Source: Arthrobacter sp. SLBN-100
Lineage (GTDB): Bacteria > Actinomycetota > Actinomycetes > Actinomycetales > Micrococcaceae
Reading direction: 5' to 3'
Length of the DNA: 64,000 nt
Assembly (NCBI RefSeq): GCF_006715305.1
Contig: NZ_VFMY01000001.1
Span: forward strand, 3,658,001-3,722,000
The translations under genes and the position numbers were made by a program. Below the pieces are notes generated by a model that did not search any database, was not told where the DNA came from, and saw only the letters and a program-made list of their open reading frames with translations. Shown here piece by piece: positions 1 through 8,096 of the stretch; position 1 is the first letter of the stretch; every line of letters starts with the position of its first letter.

Positions 1-288
1 GTCTTCGCTGAGGCCGCCGGAGCGCAGGGTCCCTTGCTGCAGCCGGATCAGGACCCCTTCCCCGTAGAGCTCGGAATATCTGTCCATCTCAGCCTGCAGC
101 AAGGTGGCGTCACCGCCGTCCGCCCCGGCGTCGAAAGCAACCTGGGCGAGCCGGTTGAGGGAAGCCACCCTGTTGATCTGGAGTTCCTGGGTGAGTTCCC
201 TGCCGGCGGAGGCCAGGATGGTATTGGAAGCGATGAGTACCAAGAGGACGGCCAGGACACTCAGGACCCCGAGGACACGGAGCCTCAT
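1..288 (-). CDS. Sensor histidine kinase, N-terminal part (cut by window edge)
   Basis: Only the first 96 codons are present; the gene continues beyond base 1. The protein opens with MRLRVLGVLSVLAVLLVLIA, one strong membrane segment at about residues 4-28, followed by the start of an extracytoplasmic sensor region with helical RELTQELQINRVASL. The ATG at 288 overlaps the stop of the upstream response regulator gene as ATGA, so the two are expected to be translationally coupled. The kinase call rests on this pairing and the membrane topology; the HisKA and ATPase domains lie outside the window. It probably phosphorylates the adjacent OmpR-type regulator in response to an external ligand, and the divergent symporter suggests a carboxylate (inference). 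Confidence 0.72.
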   Translation of the reverse strand, partial: MRLRVLGVLSVLAVLLVLIASNTILASAGRELTQELQINRVASLNRLAQVAFDAGADGGDATLLQAEMDRYSELYGEGVLIRLQQGTLRSGGLSED

Positions 289-953
289 GAAGGATCCGCC
301 TCGATGCGGTAGCCGACGCCGCGAACGTTGATGATAAAACCTGGAAGCCCAAGCTTGGCCCGGAGACCGGTCAGGTGGACGTCGAGGGCCCGTGAGGAGG
401 CGACAAACGCGTCACCCCACAGTGAGTCCAGGATCTGTTCCCGGGTCACTACCGAACCTGCATGGCTCGCCAGGAGTGCGAGCAGGGCGAATTCCGTGGC
501 TGTCAGGGGAAGGTCCTCTTTGGCGAGGACAGCCACCCGGCGTTCGAGGTCCACTTCCAGTTCCCCCAGCCTGATGAGCCGCTGCCTGGTGTCCTGCGGC
601 CTGGCTGTCCGGCGGGTCACGGCCTCAATGCGCGCAAGCAACTCCACCAGCTTTACGGGTTTGACCAGGTAGTCGTCGGCTCCTGAACGCAGTCCCAGCA
701 CCACGCTCCGTTCGTCGTCCCGCGCGGTGAGGATCAGGATGGGGACAGGGGTCACCCGGCGCAGCTTCCGCAGCACCTCGAGGCCGTCCATGTCCGGGAG
801 GCCCAGATCCAGCAGGATGACTTCGAACCGGCGGTGTTCGAGGAGGGCGTCGGCGCCGCGGGAAACCCTGCTTGAGGTGTGCCCGGCGGAAACCACGGCC
901 GCGTGGAGTGCGGATGCCATGGCGTCGTCGTCCTCGACGATGAGCACATCCAT
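285..953 (-). CDS. OmpR/PhoB-family response regulator
   Basis: A 222-residue two-domain regulator. The receiver domain (about 1-115) has the acidic pocket IVEDDD, the phospho-acceptor Asp49 in LLDLGLPDMDG, the switch Thr in LILTARDD and the conserved Lys in DDYLVKPVK. The C-terminal winged helix (about 125-222) carries LPLTATEFALLALLASHAG and ends with RGVGYRI, both typical of OmpR/PhoB DNA-binding domains. I chose the ATG at 953 because the receiver fold starts there; the longer open frame upstream lacks homology. It overlaps the kinase gene by four bases and is divergent from the KgtP-like symporter. By analogy with carboxylate two-component systems it may control that transporter (inference). 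Confidence 0.9.
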   Translation of the reverse strand: MDVLIVEDDDAMASALHAAVVSAGHTSSRVSRGADALLEHRRFEVILLDLGLPDMDGLEVLRKLRRVTPVPILILTARDDERSVVLGLRSGADDYLVKPVKLVELLARIEAVTRRTARPQDTRQRLIRLGELEVDLERRVAVLAKEDLPLTATEFALLALLASHAGSVVTREQILDSLWGDAFVASSRALDVHLTGLRAKLGLPGFIINVRGVGYRIEADPS

Positions 954-1092
954 AGCCAGTTCCTGTTCCGTTTCGAGCGGCGCGATTTGGCGGTCCCCGG
1001 ACCACTGTGCCTGCCCTTGGCAGATTACCCCTTTCACCGGTTCTCCGTGTGGCCGGGCGTTTGGCCCGGCACAACCGCGGCAGGAAAGAAAA

Positions 1093-1109
1093 CCTAAGGA
1101 AGTGTTAGG
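1093..1109. promoter_or_regulatory. Inverted repeat CCTAA-N7-TTAGG, candidate regulator site
   Basis: CCTAA at 1093-1097 and TTAGG at 1105-1109 form a small dyad in the 251-bp region between the divergent two-component system and the symporter operon. Position makes it a candidate binding site for the adjacent response regulator, but OmpR-type proteins usually prefer direct repeats, so this is weak. Confidence 0.25.
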
Positions 1110-1129
1110 AATTCGGTTTTCGCTTGGGT

Positions 1130-1145
1130 TGTGCCCTGGCTCACG
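1130..1145. promoter_or_regulatory. CRP/GlxR-like site
   Basis: TGTGCCCTGGCTCACG matches 8 of the 10 fixed positions of the CRP/GlxR consensus TGTGA-N6-TCACA. It lies 60-75 bp upstream of the leader ORF of the dicarboxylate symporter, a sensible place for carbon-status control. No functional evidence. Confidence 0.3.
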
Positions 1146-1204
1146 AATAGCTTGGGTAGGGTCCTCAGGCTTTAGGAGGGGACGAACAACCTCGAGGAGG
1201 AACC

Positions 1205-1288
1205 ATGAGCAACGCTGCCATGGACAGTACAAAAAGCAGGCCGGAGCGGACAGCGGGGGCCGCGCAGCCAAGGAAGGTTCAGCGATGA
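1205..1288 (+). CDS. Short leader ORF coupled to the symporter gene
   Basis: A 27-codon ORF (MSNAAMDSTKSRPERTAGAA...) preceded by a near-perfect Shine-Dalgarno, GAGGAGG at 1194-1200, with 4-bp spacing to ATG. Its TGA overlaps the ATG of the symporter gene as ATGA. The ribosome-binding site is stronger than the one in front of the symporter start, so ribosomes may reach the transporter by reinitiation. The peptide is hydrophilic and I do not recognise it. It could be a regulatory leader or simply a coupling device; it is out of frame with the transporter, so it is not an N-terminal extension. Confidence 0.5.
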   Translation: MSNAAMDSTKSRPERTAGAAQPRKVQR

Positions 1289-2685
1289 GCACCCAGCAAA
1301 CCGCAGCAGTCAGCGAATCAGCACAGACCCGTCGGGCCGTGTCCAACATTCTGAAGGGCTCCGCCGGCAACCTGGTCGAGTGGTACGACCTCTACGTCTA
1401 CACAGTCTTTGCCGCCTACTTCCAGTCGCACTTCTTCAACTCCAAGGATGACCTCCAGGCCGGCCTCGAAGCGATGGCAGTGTTCTCGACGTCGTTCCTG
1501 ATGCGGCCCATTGGAGCCTGGTTCTTTGGCCGTTATGCGGACCGGAAGGGCCGCAAGGCCGCCCTGACCCTCAGCGTCACCCTGATGTCTGCCGGTTCCT
1601 TCGCCATCGCGCTCCTGCCCACCACCCAGCAGGTGGGAGTCTGGGCCTTGATCCTGCTCATCCTGATCCGCCTCATCCAGGGTTTCTCCGTGGGCGGCGA
1701 GTACGGTACCAGCGCCACGTACATGTCCGAGGCCGCAACGTCCAAGCGCCGCGGCTTCTTCTCCAGCTTCCAGTACGTCACCCTGATCGGCGGGCAGATG
1801 CTCGCGCTGCTGGTGCTGGTGATCCTGCAGAACACCCTTGCCAAGGACGCCCTTACTGAATGGGGCTGGCGCATTCCGTTCGCGATCGGAGGCGTGGCAG
1901 CGCTCGTTGTTCTGTGGCTGCGGCGTTCAATGGAAGAGACGGTTTCAGAAGAACAGGTACAGGCCGCGAAAACGCCAGTGGCAGCAGGGGTTGCCCAGCC
2001 CGGCACCATGAAGCTGCTGTTCACGCAGTACTGGAAGCCGCTGTTGATCTGCATCGGCGTCACCCTGGGCGGGACCGTGGCGTTCTACACCTACACCAAC
2101 TTCATCCTGAAGTTCATGAACGATACTTCCGGCATCGCCAAGACCGACACCTCGGTGATCAACTTCTGGGCGCTGTTCATCTTTATGCTCCTGCAGCCCG
2201 TCTACGGCATGATCTCGGACAAGGTTGGCCGGAAGCCGCTGCTGCTGTGGTTCGGCATCACCGGTGTCCTGTTCACTTGGCCGCTGCTCGCCACCCTGTC
2301 CAACACCAAGGATCCGTTCACCGCCTTCCTGCTGATGATGGGCGGCCTGCTGATCGTGGGCGGCTACACCTCCATCAACGCCCTGGTGAAGGCTGAACTG
2401 TTCCCCGCCTCCATCCGTGCACTCGGCGTCGGCCTGGGCTACGCAATCGCCAACTCCCTGTTCGGCGGCACCGTCCCGCTCATCGGTGCAGCCTTCCAGA
2501 AGGCCGAACGGGTGGACCTGTTCTTCACCTATGTCACGGTGGCCATTGCCATCTCGCTGGTGGTCTACATCTTCGCGCTGAAGAACAAGAAGGCAACCCA
2601 CCTGGACCACGAACAGGGCCACGCCTGGGTGCAAGGCCACAAGGACGGCGACAAGGACAAGGACAAGGACCTCGTAGAGGCTTAG
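1285..2685 (+). CDS. MHS-family alpha-ketoglutarate/dicarboxylate:H+ symporter (KgtP-like)
   Basis: A 466-residue major facilitator of the metabolite:H+ symporter family, placed in the inner membrane with about 12 helices. It closely follows E. coli KgtP: NLVEWYDLYVYT in helix 1, SFLMRPIGAWFFGRYADRKGRK at the loop 2-3 signature, GFSVGGEYGTSATYMSE in helix 4-5, and SDKVGRKPLLL in loop 8-9. The C-terminus is an unusual charged tail with runs of KD. The ATG at 1285 is supported by homology starting near QTRRAVSNILKG and by AAGGAAGG upstream. It is divergent from a two-component system that probably regulates it. Substrate is likely 2-oxoglutarate or a related carboxylate; the exact one is not shown by sequence. 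Confidence 0.88.
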   Translation: MSTQQTAAVSESAQTRRAVSNILKGSAGNLVEWYDLYVYTVFAAYFQSHFFNSKDDLQAGLEAMAVFSTSFLMRPIGAWFFGRYADRKGRKAALTLSVTLMSAGSFAIALLPTTQQVGVWALILLILIRLIQGFSVGGEYGTSATYMSEAATSKRRGFFSSFQYVTLIGGQMLALLVLVILQNTLAKDALTEWGWRIPFAIGGVAALVVLWLRRSMEETVSEEQVQAAKTPVAAGVAQPGTMKLLFTQYWKPLLICIGVTLGGTVAFYTYTNFILKFMNDTSGIAKTDTSVINFWALFIFMLLQPVYGMISDKVGRKPLLLWFGITGVLFTWPLLATLSNTKDPFTAFLLMMGGLLIVGGYTSINALVKAELFPASIRALGVGLGYAIANSLFGGTVPLIGAAFQKAERVDLFFTYVTVAIAISLVVYIFALKNKKATHLDHEQGHAWVQGHKDGDKDKDKDLVEA

Positions 2686-2704
2686 CGTCGAGAGGAACAA
2701 AAGA

Positions 2705-2745
2705 GGAACGACGGCGGGTGCCCACCCGCCGTCGTTCCGCTTTTG
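2705..2745 (+). terminator. Strong rho-independent terminator
   Basis: GGAACGACGGCGGGTG at 2705-2720 pairs perfectly with the complementary arm at 2723-2738 (16 bp, minimal loop) and is followed by GCTTTTGTT. It ends the symporter operon. Confidence 0.9.
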
Positions 2746-2902
2746 TTGGGAACGGCTCCGGGAAGCCGAACCGTCAGGCGCGCGCCAGAGAAACCCAAAT
2801 GAGTGCAAAGCGTGACCGTACCGGCATCGCCTGATGCCGCCGTCGCTGTTTCACTGGAGGGAGGCGGGTGTCCGCCATGTGATGCCGGGGGAGGCAACAA
2901 CA

Positions 2903-4165
2903 GTGATTCGTTTCCAGCGGACCATGGCGTTCGGCGCGGTCCTGGCCATCGCGGGTTGCGCGGCCCCGGGGCCACCGGAGTTACTCACGGCCGACGGCGT
3001 CGAACGGGTTGCCGTGGACGGGGCCGCCTTCCGCGGGGAACTGGCCGCCTTCCGGCATTCCGCCTTCGCGTTGGGTGATGCCCTCCTGGCCGGCGGGGGA
3101 GAGGGCAATGTGGTTGCGTCGCCCGGAAGCCTGCTGATAGCGCTGGCCATGTTGCGGGCCGGTGCGTCAGGGGAAGCCGCAGCAGAGATGGACGCCGTGC
3201 TCGGGCTCCCTGGTGCCGGCCGGGATGAGGCCATGAACGCTTTGCTCGACTCTTTGGAAGAATACGACGGCGACCCGGGCTCCGTTGATGAAGAGAACCC
3301 TCCTGCCAAACCGCTGATGCATGCGGCCAACGGGTTGTTTGTGGACAGGGATGTTTCCACGGGGTACGACTTCCTGGACACCCTGGCGAAGCACTACGGC
3401 ACCGGCGTGTACCCGGTGGACTTCCGCGACGAGGCAGCCACGAAGCCGGCGATGGACGCCTGGGTCAACAGGAACACCGGCGGCCGGATCGGGAAGGCGC
3501 CCGCCCGGTACGACACCAGGAACACCTTCAGCCTCCTCAACACTGTCTATTTTGCTGCCGCCTGGGATGTTCCGTTCAGTGCCGAGGCCACCTCGGATGA
3601 ACCGTTCGAGACGGCGCAGGGGACTGTCACCGTGCCCATGATGCACGGCCTGCAGCACATGGCTTTCGCCGAAGGCCCCGGCTGGCAGGCGGTGGACCTG
3701 CCGTATGGCGAAGGGTTCGTGCTGCGGCTGGTGCTTCCCGCCAAGGATTCCGACGGCGGTGCTGCCGCCATCAAGGCGGACCTGCTGGCCGGGGTGTCAG
3801 CTGCACTGGAGGCTGCAGGTCCGGAAGTCGTCGAGCTGGCGCTGCCCACCTGGGACCACAAGAGCAGCTTCGATGTGCGGGCAGTGCTCGAGCAGCTGGG
3901 CCTGCGCAAAACCCTGGAAACAACGACCGATTTTGATGCCATCCAACCAGGCCTGATGCTCACCCAGGCCGCCCAGGAGGCCAACGTCACGGTGGCGGAA
4001 AAGGGGACGGTGGCCGCCGCCGTCACCCAGATCAACGGCATGGTGACCAGCGCCCCGGCCCAGCCCGAAAAGTCCATCACCTTCGACCGGCCGTTCCACT
4101 ACCAGATCGTGCACGTGGAGAGTGGCCTGCCGCTCTTTATGGGGAAGGTCGCGGACCCGCGCTAA
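2903..4165 (+). CDS. Serpin-family protease inhibitor, predicted lipoprotein
   Basis: A roughly 420-residue serpin with a lipoprotein-type N-terminus: a hydrophobic stretch then LAIAGC, whose Cys would be lipidated, so it should sit on the outer face of the membrane. The fold is shown by VVASPGSLLIALAMLRAGASG, ANGLFVDRD, NTVYFAAAWDVPF and the C-terminal signature FDRPFHYQIVHVESGLPLFMGKV. The reactive-loop hinge EKGTVAAAVT (about residues 366-375) has the small residues of inhibitory serpins. Counting from the hinge puts the scissile bond near MVTSAP, suggesting a protease that accepts a small or hydrophobic P1 (inference). I chose GTG at 2903, which has GGGGGAGG just upstream; ATG 2882 is possible. 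The stop overlaps that of convergent thiD. Confidence 0.88.
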   Translation: MIRFQRTMAFGAVLAIAGCAAPGPPELLTADGVERVAVDGAAFRGELAAFRHSAFALGDALLAGGGEGNVVASPGSLLIALAMLRAGASGEAAAEMDAVLGLPGAGRDEAMNALLDSLEEYDGDPGSVDEENPPAKPLMHAANGLFVDRDVSTGYDFLDTLAKHYGTGVYPVDFRDEAATKPAMDAWVNRNTGGRIGKAPARYDTRNTFSLLNTVYFAAAWDVPFSAEATSDEPFETAQGTVTVPMMHGLQHMAFAEGPGWQAVDLPYGEGFVLRLVLPAKDSDGGAAAIKADLLAGVSAALEAAGPEVVELALPTWDHKSSFDVRAVLEQLGLRKTLETTTDFDAIQPGLMLTQAAQEANVTVAEKGTVAAAVTQINGMVTSAPAQPEKSITFDRPFHYQIVHVESGLPLFMGKVADPR

Positions 4166-5040
4166 CTGCGGTCAGCAGGAAGCTGGCGCGCCCCGCCCTG
4201 CCACAGGGCATCGAACGGTGCGCCCGAGGCCACCCGGTTCCGTATTCCGGCGGTGACAAAGGCCTTCGCCGTGCGCGCGGCCTCCAGCGGCGCCGCACCC
4301 TTCGCCAATTCCGCGGTGACGGCGGCGGCGAGGGAGCAGCCTGCACCGGACACGGCCACCTCGCCCACTTTTTCCGCGCGCAGCACCTCAAGGGTTTCGC
4401 CGTCGTAGAAAACGTCGACGGCGTCCGGGCCTTCCAGGCGCACCCCGCCCTTGGCGAGCACGGCAGCACCGCTCAGCTCGTGGATGCGGACGGCCGCCGC
4501 CTTCAGCGACTCCACGTCCGTGATTTCCAGGCCGGACAGGGACTCCGCCTCGAAGTGGTTCGGCGTCACAAAGGTGGCCAGCGGAAGGATCTGCGCCTTG
4601 AGCGCCTGGTCCGTGTCCAGCGCGTGCCCGGGCTCCTGGCCCTTGCAGATCAACACGGGATCCAGGACCACATTGCGGAACTGGCCGCCATCCAAGGCGC
4701 CTGCCACGGTGCTGATGGTCGCCGGGCTGCCCAGCATGCCGATCTTCACCGTGTCCAGCACGGAGGGCGCGCCCGACGACGGCCCGTACGCCGCCGTCGT
4801 CGCCTCAAGCTGGTCAGCGATGACCTGCTGGTCAACCGGCACAAAGCGGTGGTTCCAGCTGTCGTTCGGGTTGAAGGACACGATGCAGGTCAGGTTGGCG
4901 ATGCCAAAGACCCCCAGCTCCTGGAAGGTCTTCAGGTCTGCCTGCGCGCCGGCACCGCCGGTGGCTTCGGAACCGGCGATCGTCAGGACGACGGCGGGAG
5001 CTGCTGCGGGGGAGTGGACATCAGCGGAAACGGAAGTCAT
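4162..5040 (-). CDS. thiD: Hydroxymethylpyrimidine/phosphomethylpyrimidine kinase (ThiD/PdxK type)
   Basis: A 292-residue ribokinase-fold enzyme that phosphorylates HMP and HMP-P for the pyrimidine half of thiamine, or pyridoxal in close relatives. It has VVLTIAGSEATGGAGAQADLKTF at the N-terminus, VKIGMLGS, VVLDPVLICKG, TPNHFEAE and the anion-hole loop GAGCSLAAAVTAEL, where ThiD and Bacillus-type PdxK enzymes have a Cys in place of the usual Asp of the GAGD motif. It stands at the downstream end of a leftward run of unrelated genes. ThiD and Bacillus-type pyridoxal kinase cannot be separated firmly here. No TPP riboswitch is seen in the 110 bases upstream. Confidence 0.85.
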   Translation of the reverse strand: MTSVSADVHSPAAAPAVVLTIAGSEATGGAGAQADLKTFQELGVFGIANLTCIVSFNPNDSWNHRFVPVDQQVIADQLEATTAAYGPSSGAPSVLDTVKIGMLGSPATISTVAGALDGGQFRNVVLDPVLICKGQEPGHALDTDQALKAQILPLATFVTPNHFEAESLSGLEITDVESLKAAAVRIHELSGAAVLAKGGVRLEGPDAVDVFYDGETLEVLRAEKVGEVAVSGAGCSLAAAVTAELAKGAAPLEAARTAKAFVTAGIRNRVASGAPFDALWQGGARQLPADRS

Positions 5041-5150
5041 GGCACCATCCTGCCATCCGGCGTCGGCCGCCCGCTTTGTGTCTCTGAACAGGACGCTTCC
5101 TGCGACCCGTTCAATGGAACAACTGGCGGGAATTTTCGATGTATGGGTAT

Positions 5151-5900
5151 TCAGCCCTTGAGCGTGGCGTCGAGCAGGGCCCGCAGCTCGCGGAAATGAC
5201 GTTCCGTAGCCTCCGGATGGAAGGCTGACGTGTCTGCCATCGAGTAGCCGTGGGATGCGCCGGGGTAGATCTCGTTCGACGCTTCAAGGCCCGCGGCCTT
5301 GAGCGCCCCGCCCAGCCGGGCGATCGCGTCCGGTGCCATGCTCGGGTCATGGTCGGCGTGGCCGAAAACAAACCGGGCGCGGGCGTTGCCAAGGGCCAGG
5401 TGGGGGCTGTCGGGGGCGTCCGTCGCGAGTCCGCCGCCATGGAAACCGCCACACGCTGCCACCACATCCGGCCGTGCCGTGGCGGTTCGCACCGCGAGCC
5501 TGGCTCCCATGCAGTAGCCGAACGTACCAATGGGACCGGGCGCAACGCCGTCGAGCGTGCTGAGTGCAGCCACCCAGGCATCAATGTCGCGCAGCGCCCT
5601 TTCAGTGGTGAGGTGGCCGATCCGTGGAAAGGCTGCCTTGCCGGCAATCTGCCTGCCTTCCGGCGTACTCATATCCGCGCGCGGTGCGAGCTCGGCCACG
5701 GTACCGTCCCGGTAGAAGACGTTCGGGGCCAGGACAATGTAGCCCCAGTCGGCCACGCGCTGGGCCATGTCCTGGATGCGGGGGCGCAGGCCGAACGCGT
5801 CCATGTAGAGGATCACGCCTGGAAAGGGGCCGGTGCCGGTGGAGGGGCGGGCCACCAGGGCCTCGGCGGTGCCTGCTGCGGCACGGATTTCGATGGGCAT
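5151..5900 (-). CDS. Dienelactone hydrolase family alpha/beta hydrolase
   Basis: A 249-residue cytoplasmic hydrolase. The nucleophile elbow is GYCMGA (Cys nucleophile, as in dienelactone hydrolase), the acid is in FGHADHD and the His in PGASHGYSM, giving the Cys-Asp-His triad. The N-terminal FPGVILYMDAFGLRPRIQDMAQRVADWGY is typical of the family. Substrate is unknown; no chlorocatechol or aromatic genes lie nearby, so a general carboxyl-ester or lactone role is more likely than aromatic degradation. It lies 36 bp downstream of tgt on the same strand and may be cotranscribed. Confidence 0.88.
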   Translation of the reverse strand: MPIEIRAAAGTAEALVARPSTGTGPFPGVILYMDAFGLRPRIQDMAQRVADWGYIVLAPNVFYRDGTVAELAPRADMSTPEGRQIAGKAAFPRIGHLTTERALRDIDAWVAALSTLDGVAPGPIGTFGYCMGARLAVRTATARPDVVAACGGFHGGGLATDAPDSPHLALGNARARFVFGHADHDPSMAPDAIARLGGALKAAGLEASNEIYPGASHGYSMADTSAFHPEATERHFRELRALLDATLKG

Positions 5901-5936
5901 TGGCTCAGGATATCGGAACCGGCTGGGGCGCCCTGC

Positions 5937-7277
5937 TCAGGAGTAGTACCGGCCCAGGGTGTCGGCCTTGAAGTCGAAGAAGGCGCCGGATTCGATGGCC
6001 AGCCGGGCATCGTCCACCATCTTCACCACGAACCGCTCATTGTGGATGGAGATCAGCGTGGCGGAGACCATCTCCTTGGCCTTGAACAGGTGGTGGATGT
6101 AGGCCCGCGAGTAATGGGTGCAGGTGTAGCAGTCGCAGCCGTCCTGGAGCGGGCCGAAATCGCGCTTGTACTTGGCGCCCGAGAGGTTGAAGCGGCCCTG
6201 CGGCGTATAGAACGCGGAGTTCCGCGCAACCCGGGTGGGGGAGACGCAGTCGAAGGTGTCAGCGCCGTTTTCGATGGCCGTGAAAATATCGTCCGGCTCG
6301 GAAATCCCCAACAGGTGGCGCGGTTTGTCCTCCGGCAGCTCCTCGTTGCACCAGCGGACGATGGTCCCCAGGTTCTCCTTCTCCAGGGCCCCGCCGATGC
6401 CGAACCCGTCAAAGGGCATCGCGCCAAGGTCGCGGCAGGCCTTGCGGCGCAGGTCCTCATACTGGGCGCCCTGGATCACGCCGAACAGGGCCTGGTACGG
6501 CTTGCCCGCACGGGAGGAGGTCAGCCGGAAATGTTCATCGATGCAGCGCAGCGCCCACAGCCGGGTGCGCTCCAGGGATTCCTCCTGGTATCCGCGGGAA
6601 TTCTGCAGGGTGGTCAGCTCGTCGAAGGCGAACATGATGTCCGCGCCGATCTGGTGCTGGACCTGCATCGAGATCTCTGGGGAGAAGCGGTGCCGGTCGC
6701 CGTTCAGGTGGCTCTTGAACCAGACCCCGTCGTCGTCAATGTGTGCCAGGCGTTCCTTGCCGGGGGCCACGGCGTCGTCGGGCCCGGAAACATCAACGGA
6801 CTTCATGTCGATGACCTTCTTGAACCCCGATCCCAGGCTCATCACCTGGAATCCGCCCGAATCCGTGAACGTAGGGCCGGGCCAGTTCATGAACGCTCCG
6901 AGGCCGCCGGCCTCATCCAGAATATCGGCGCCCGGCTGCAGGTACAGGTGGTAGGCGTTCGCCAGCAGGGCCTGCGCCCCGAGGCCCGCCATGGACTCCG
7001 GCAGCACTGCCTTTACCGTGGCTTTAGTCCCGACCGCGATAAACGCCGGCGTCCGGATCTCACCGTGGGGTGTGGTGATGGTGCCCGTGCGGCCGAGGAA
7101 TTCACCGCCGTTGGACCCTGCCTGGGCAGCGGACGGCGGGCAGTTTTCGGCAAGGCGGGAGCCCACACGGAAGCCGAACTCGGACTGCCGGGAAAACGCA
7201 TCACGCAGCGCGTCTTCCCCGGCGGGGACAGCCGCGGGGGCAGCGGGGGACGGAGCGGAAGCAGGGTTGGCTGGCAC
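5937..7277 (-). CDS. tgt: Queuine/preQ1 tRNA-guanine transglycosylase
   Basis: A 446-residue TGT that exchanges guanine-34 of GUN-anticodon tRNAs for a deazaguanine. The TIM barrel shows TDSGGFQVMSLGSG, FAFDEL (catalytic-pocket Asp), FGVIQGAQYEDLRR, FDGFGIGGAL, and FDCVSPTRVARN, which holds the nucleophilic Asp. The zinc site is CDCYTC plus the His of ISIHNERF. An insertion after SLGSG (FKKVIDMKSVDVSGPDD...) and a roughly 35-residue N-terminal extension from a GTG start distinguish it from the E. coli enzyme. No preQ1 synthesis genes are visible nearby, so whether this organism makes or salvages the base cannot be told from the window. Confidence 0.92.
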   Translation of the reverse strand: MPANPASAPSPAAPAAVPAGEDALRDAFSRQSEFGFRVGSRLAENCPPSAAQAGSNGGEFLGRTGTITTPHGEIRTPAFIAVGTKATVKAVLPESMAGLGAQALLANAYHLYLQPGADILDEAGGLGAFMNWPGPTFTDSGGFQVMSLGSGFKKVIDMKSVDVSGPDDAVAPGKERLAHIDDDGVWFKSHLNGDRHRFSPEISMQVQHQIGADIMFAFDELTTLQNSRGYQEESLERTRLWALRCIDEHFRLTSSRAGKPYQALFGVIQGAQYEDLRRKACRDLGAMPFDGFGIGGALEKENLGTIVRWCNEELPEDKPRHLLGISEPDDIFTAIENGADTFDCVSPTRVARNSAFYTPQGRFNLSGAKYKRDFGPLQDGCDCYTCTHYSRAYIHHLFKAKEMVSATLISIHNERFVVKMVDDARLAIESGAFFDFKADTLGRYYS

Positions 7278-7310
7278 CGTACCAGTGTGCCAGCAATCGG
7301 GGCAGGTCCC

Positions 7311-8036
7311 TCAGCTCACGGGTTCCGATGTGGGGTAGTTCTCGGCCCGCCAGGAGTCCCAGGATGTGCGGATGGCCTCGAGCCGGGCGGCGCCCAGACC
7401 GTAGGTGGAAATGATCCCCAGCGACCCGCCGTCGGGCCGGACATCCTCAATCTTAGGCTGGTCTGCCACTACCAGCAGCCCGTCGCCATGGTCCGCGTAG
7501 CCGTGGACTGTGAGCCCTACCTGGTGGTTGCTCCGGTACCAGACCTTCCCGGAGATCTCCTCGCCGGTGGGCAATGTCAACTGGTAATCCCCGCCCGGCG
7601 CCGGCACGTCCGAAAGGCCGAGCTTCTCTATCGCGGACCCGGGCCCGCCCGGAACCTGCAGGAACAGCGTGTGGCGCTTGCCGTTGGGGTGTCGTTCCAA
7701 GGCGAAACGGAGTTGCTGCAGGAACGTCAGCCAGCCCTGGGTGATGTCCTCATCCCAGGCAGCCCATTCCGAATTGTGGTCCAGCGCCGCCCGGGTGATG
7801 CTGACGCGGGTTCCGTTGGGCACGGGGTGGAGTTCGAAGACGTCGCCGCCATGGACCGTGAAGCTCATGTGGTCCGGCGATTCCTCTTCGTCCCCCGAAA
7901 AGTAGATCTGCTTGATCTCGGCGTCCAGGTCCTCGGCCTGCCAGCCGTGCCATTGGGCCACTTTGGCCGGTTCGCGCAGCATCGTCCAGACCTGCGGCGC
8001 GTCAGCATTGATCACAACGCTCAGATTGTTAGTCAT
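7311..8036 (-). CDS. SRPBCC (AHSA1/START-like) domain protein
   Basis: A 241-residue protein beginning LSVVINADAPQVWTMLREPAKVAQWHGW, the usual opening of SRPBCC ligand-binding folds, followed by a first domain that ends around WLTFLQQLRFALERHP. The second half (about 120-241) looks like a further degenerate repeat (LSDVPAPGGDYQLTLPTGEEISGKVWYRS...). No catalytic residues can be named. It lies just upstream of tgt on the same strand. A lipid or hydrophobic-ligand binding or stress function is typical of the family, but nothing here fixes it. Confidence 0.75.
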   Translation of the reverse strand: MTNNLSVVINADAPQVWTMLREPAKVAQWHGWQAEDLDAEIKQIYFSGDEEESPDHMSFTVHGGDVFELHPVPNGTRVSITRAALDHNSEWAAWDEDITQGWLTFLQQLRFALERHPNGKRHTLFLQVPGGPGSAIEKLGLSDVPAPGGDYQLTLPTGEEISGKVWYRSNHQVGLTVHGYADHGDGLLVVADQPKIEDVRPDGGSLGIISTYGLGAARLEAIRTSWDSWRAENYPTSEPVS

Positions 8037-8096
8037 AGCCCCGAATGTACAACTCCGGCCCGACGCCCGGTAGGGGCTATTTGTTCACGACCGAAG

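Noticed and set aside
5041..5150. TPP riboswitch before thiD
   Set aside because: No CUGAGA/ACCUGA-type core pairs seen in the 110-bp upstream region.
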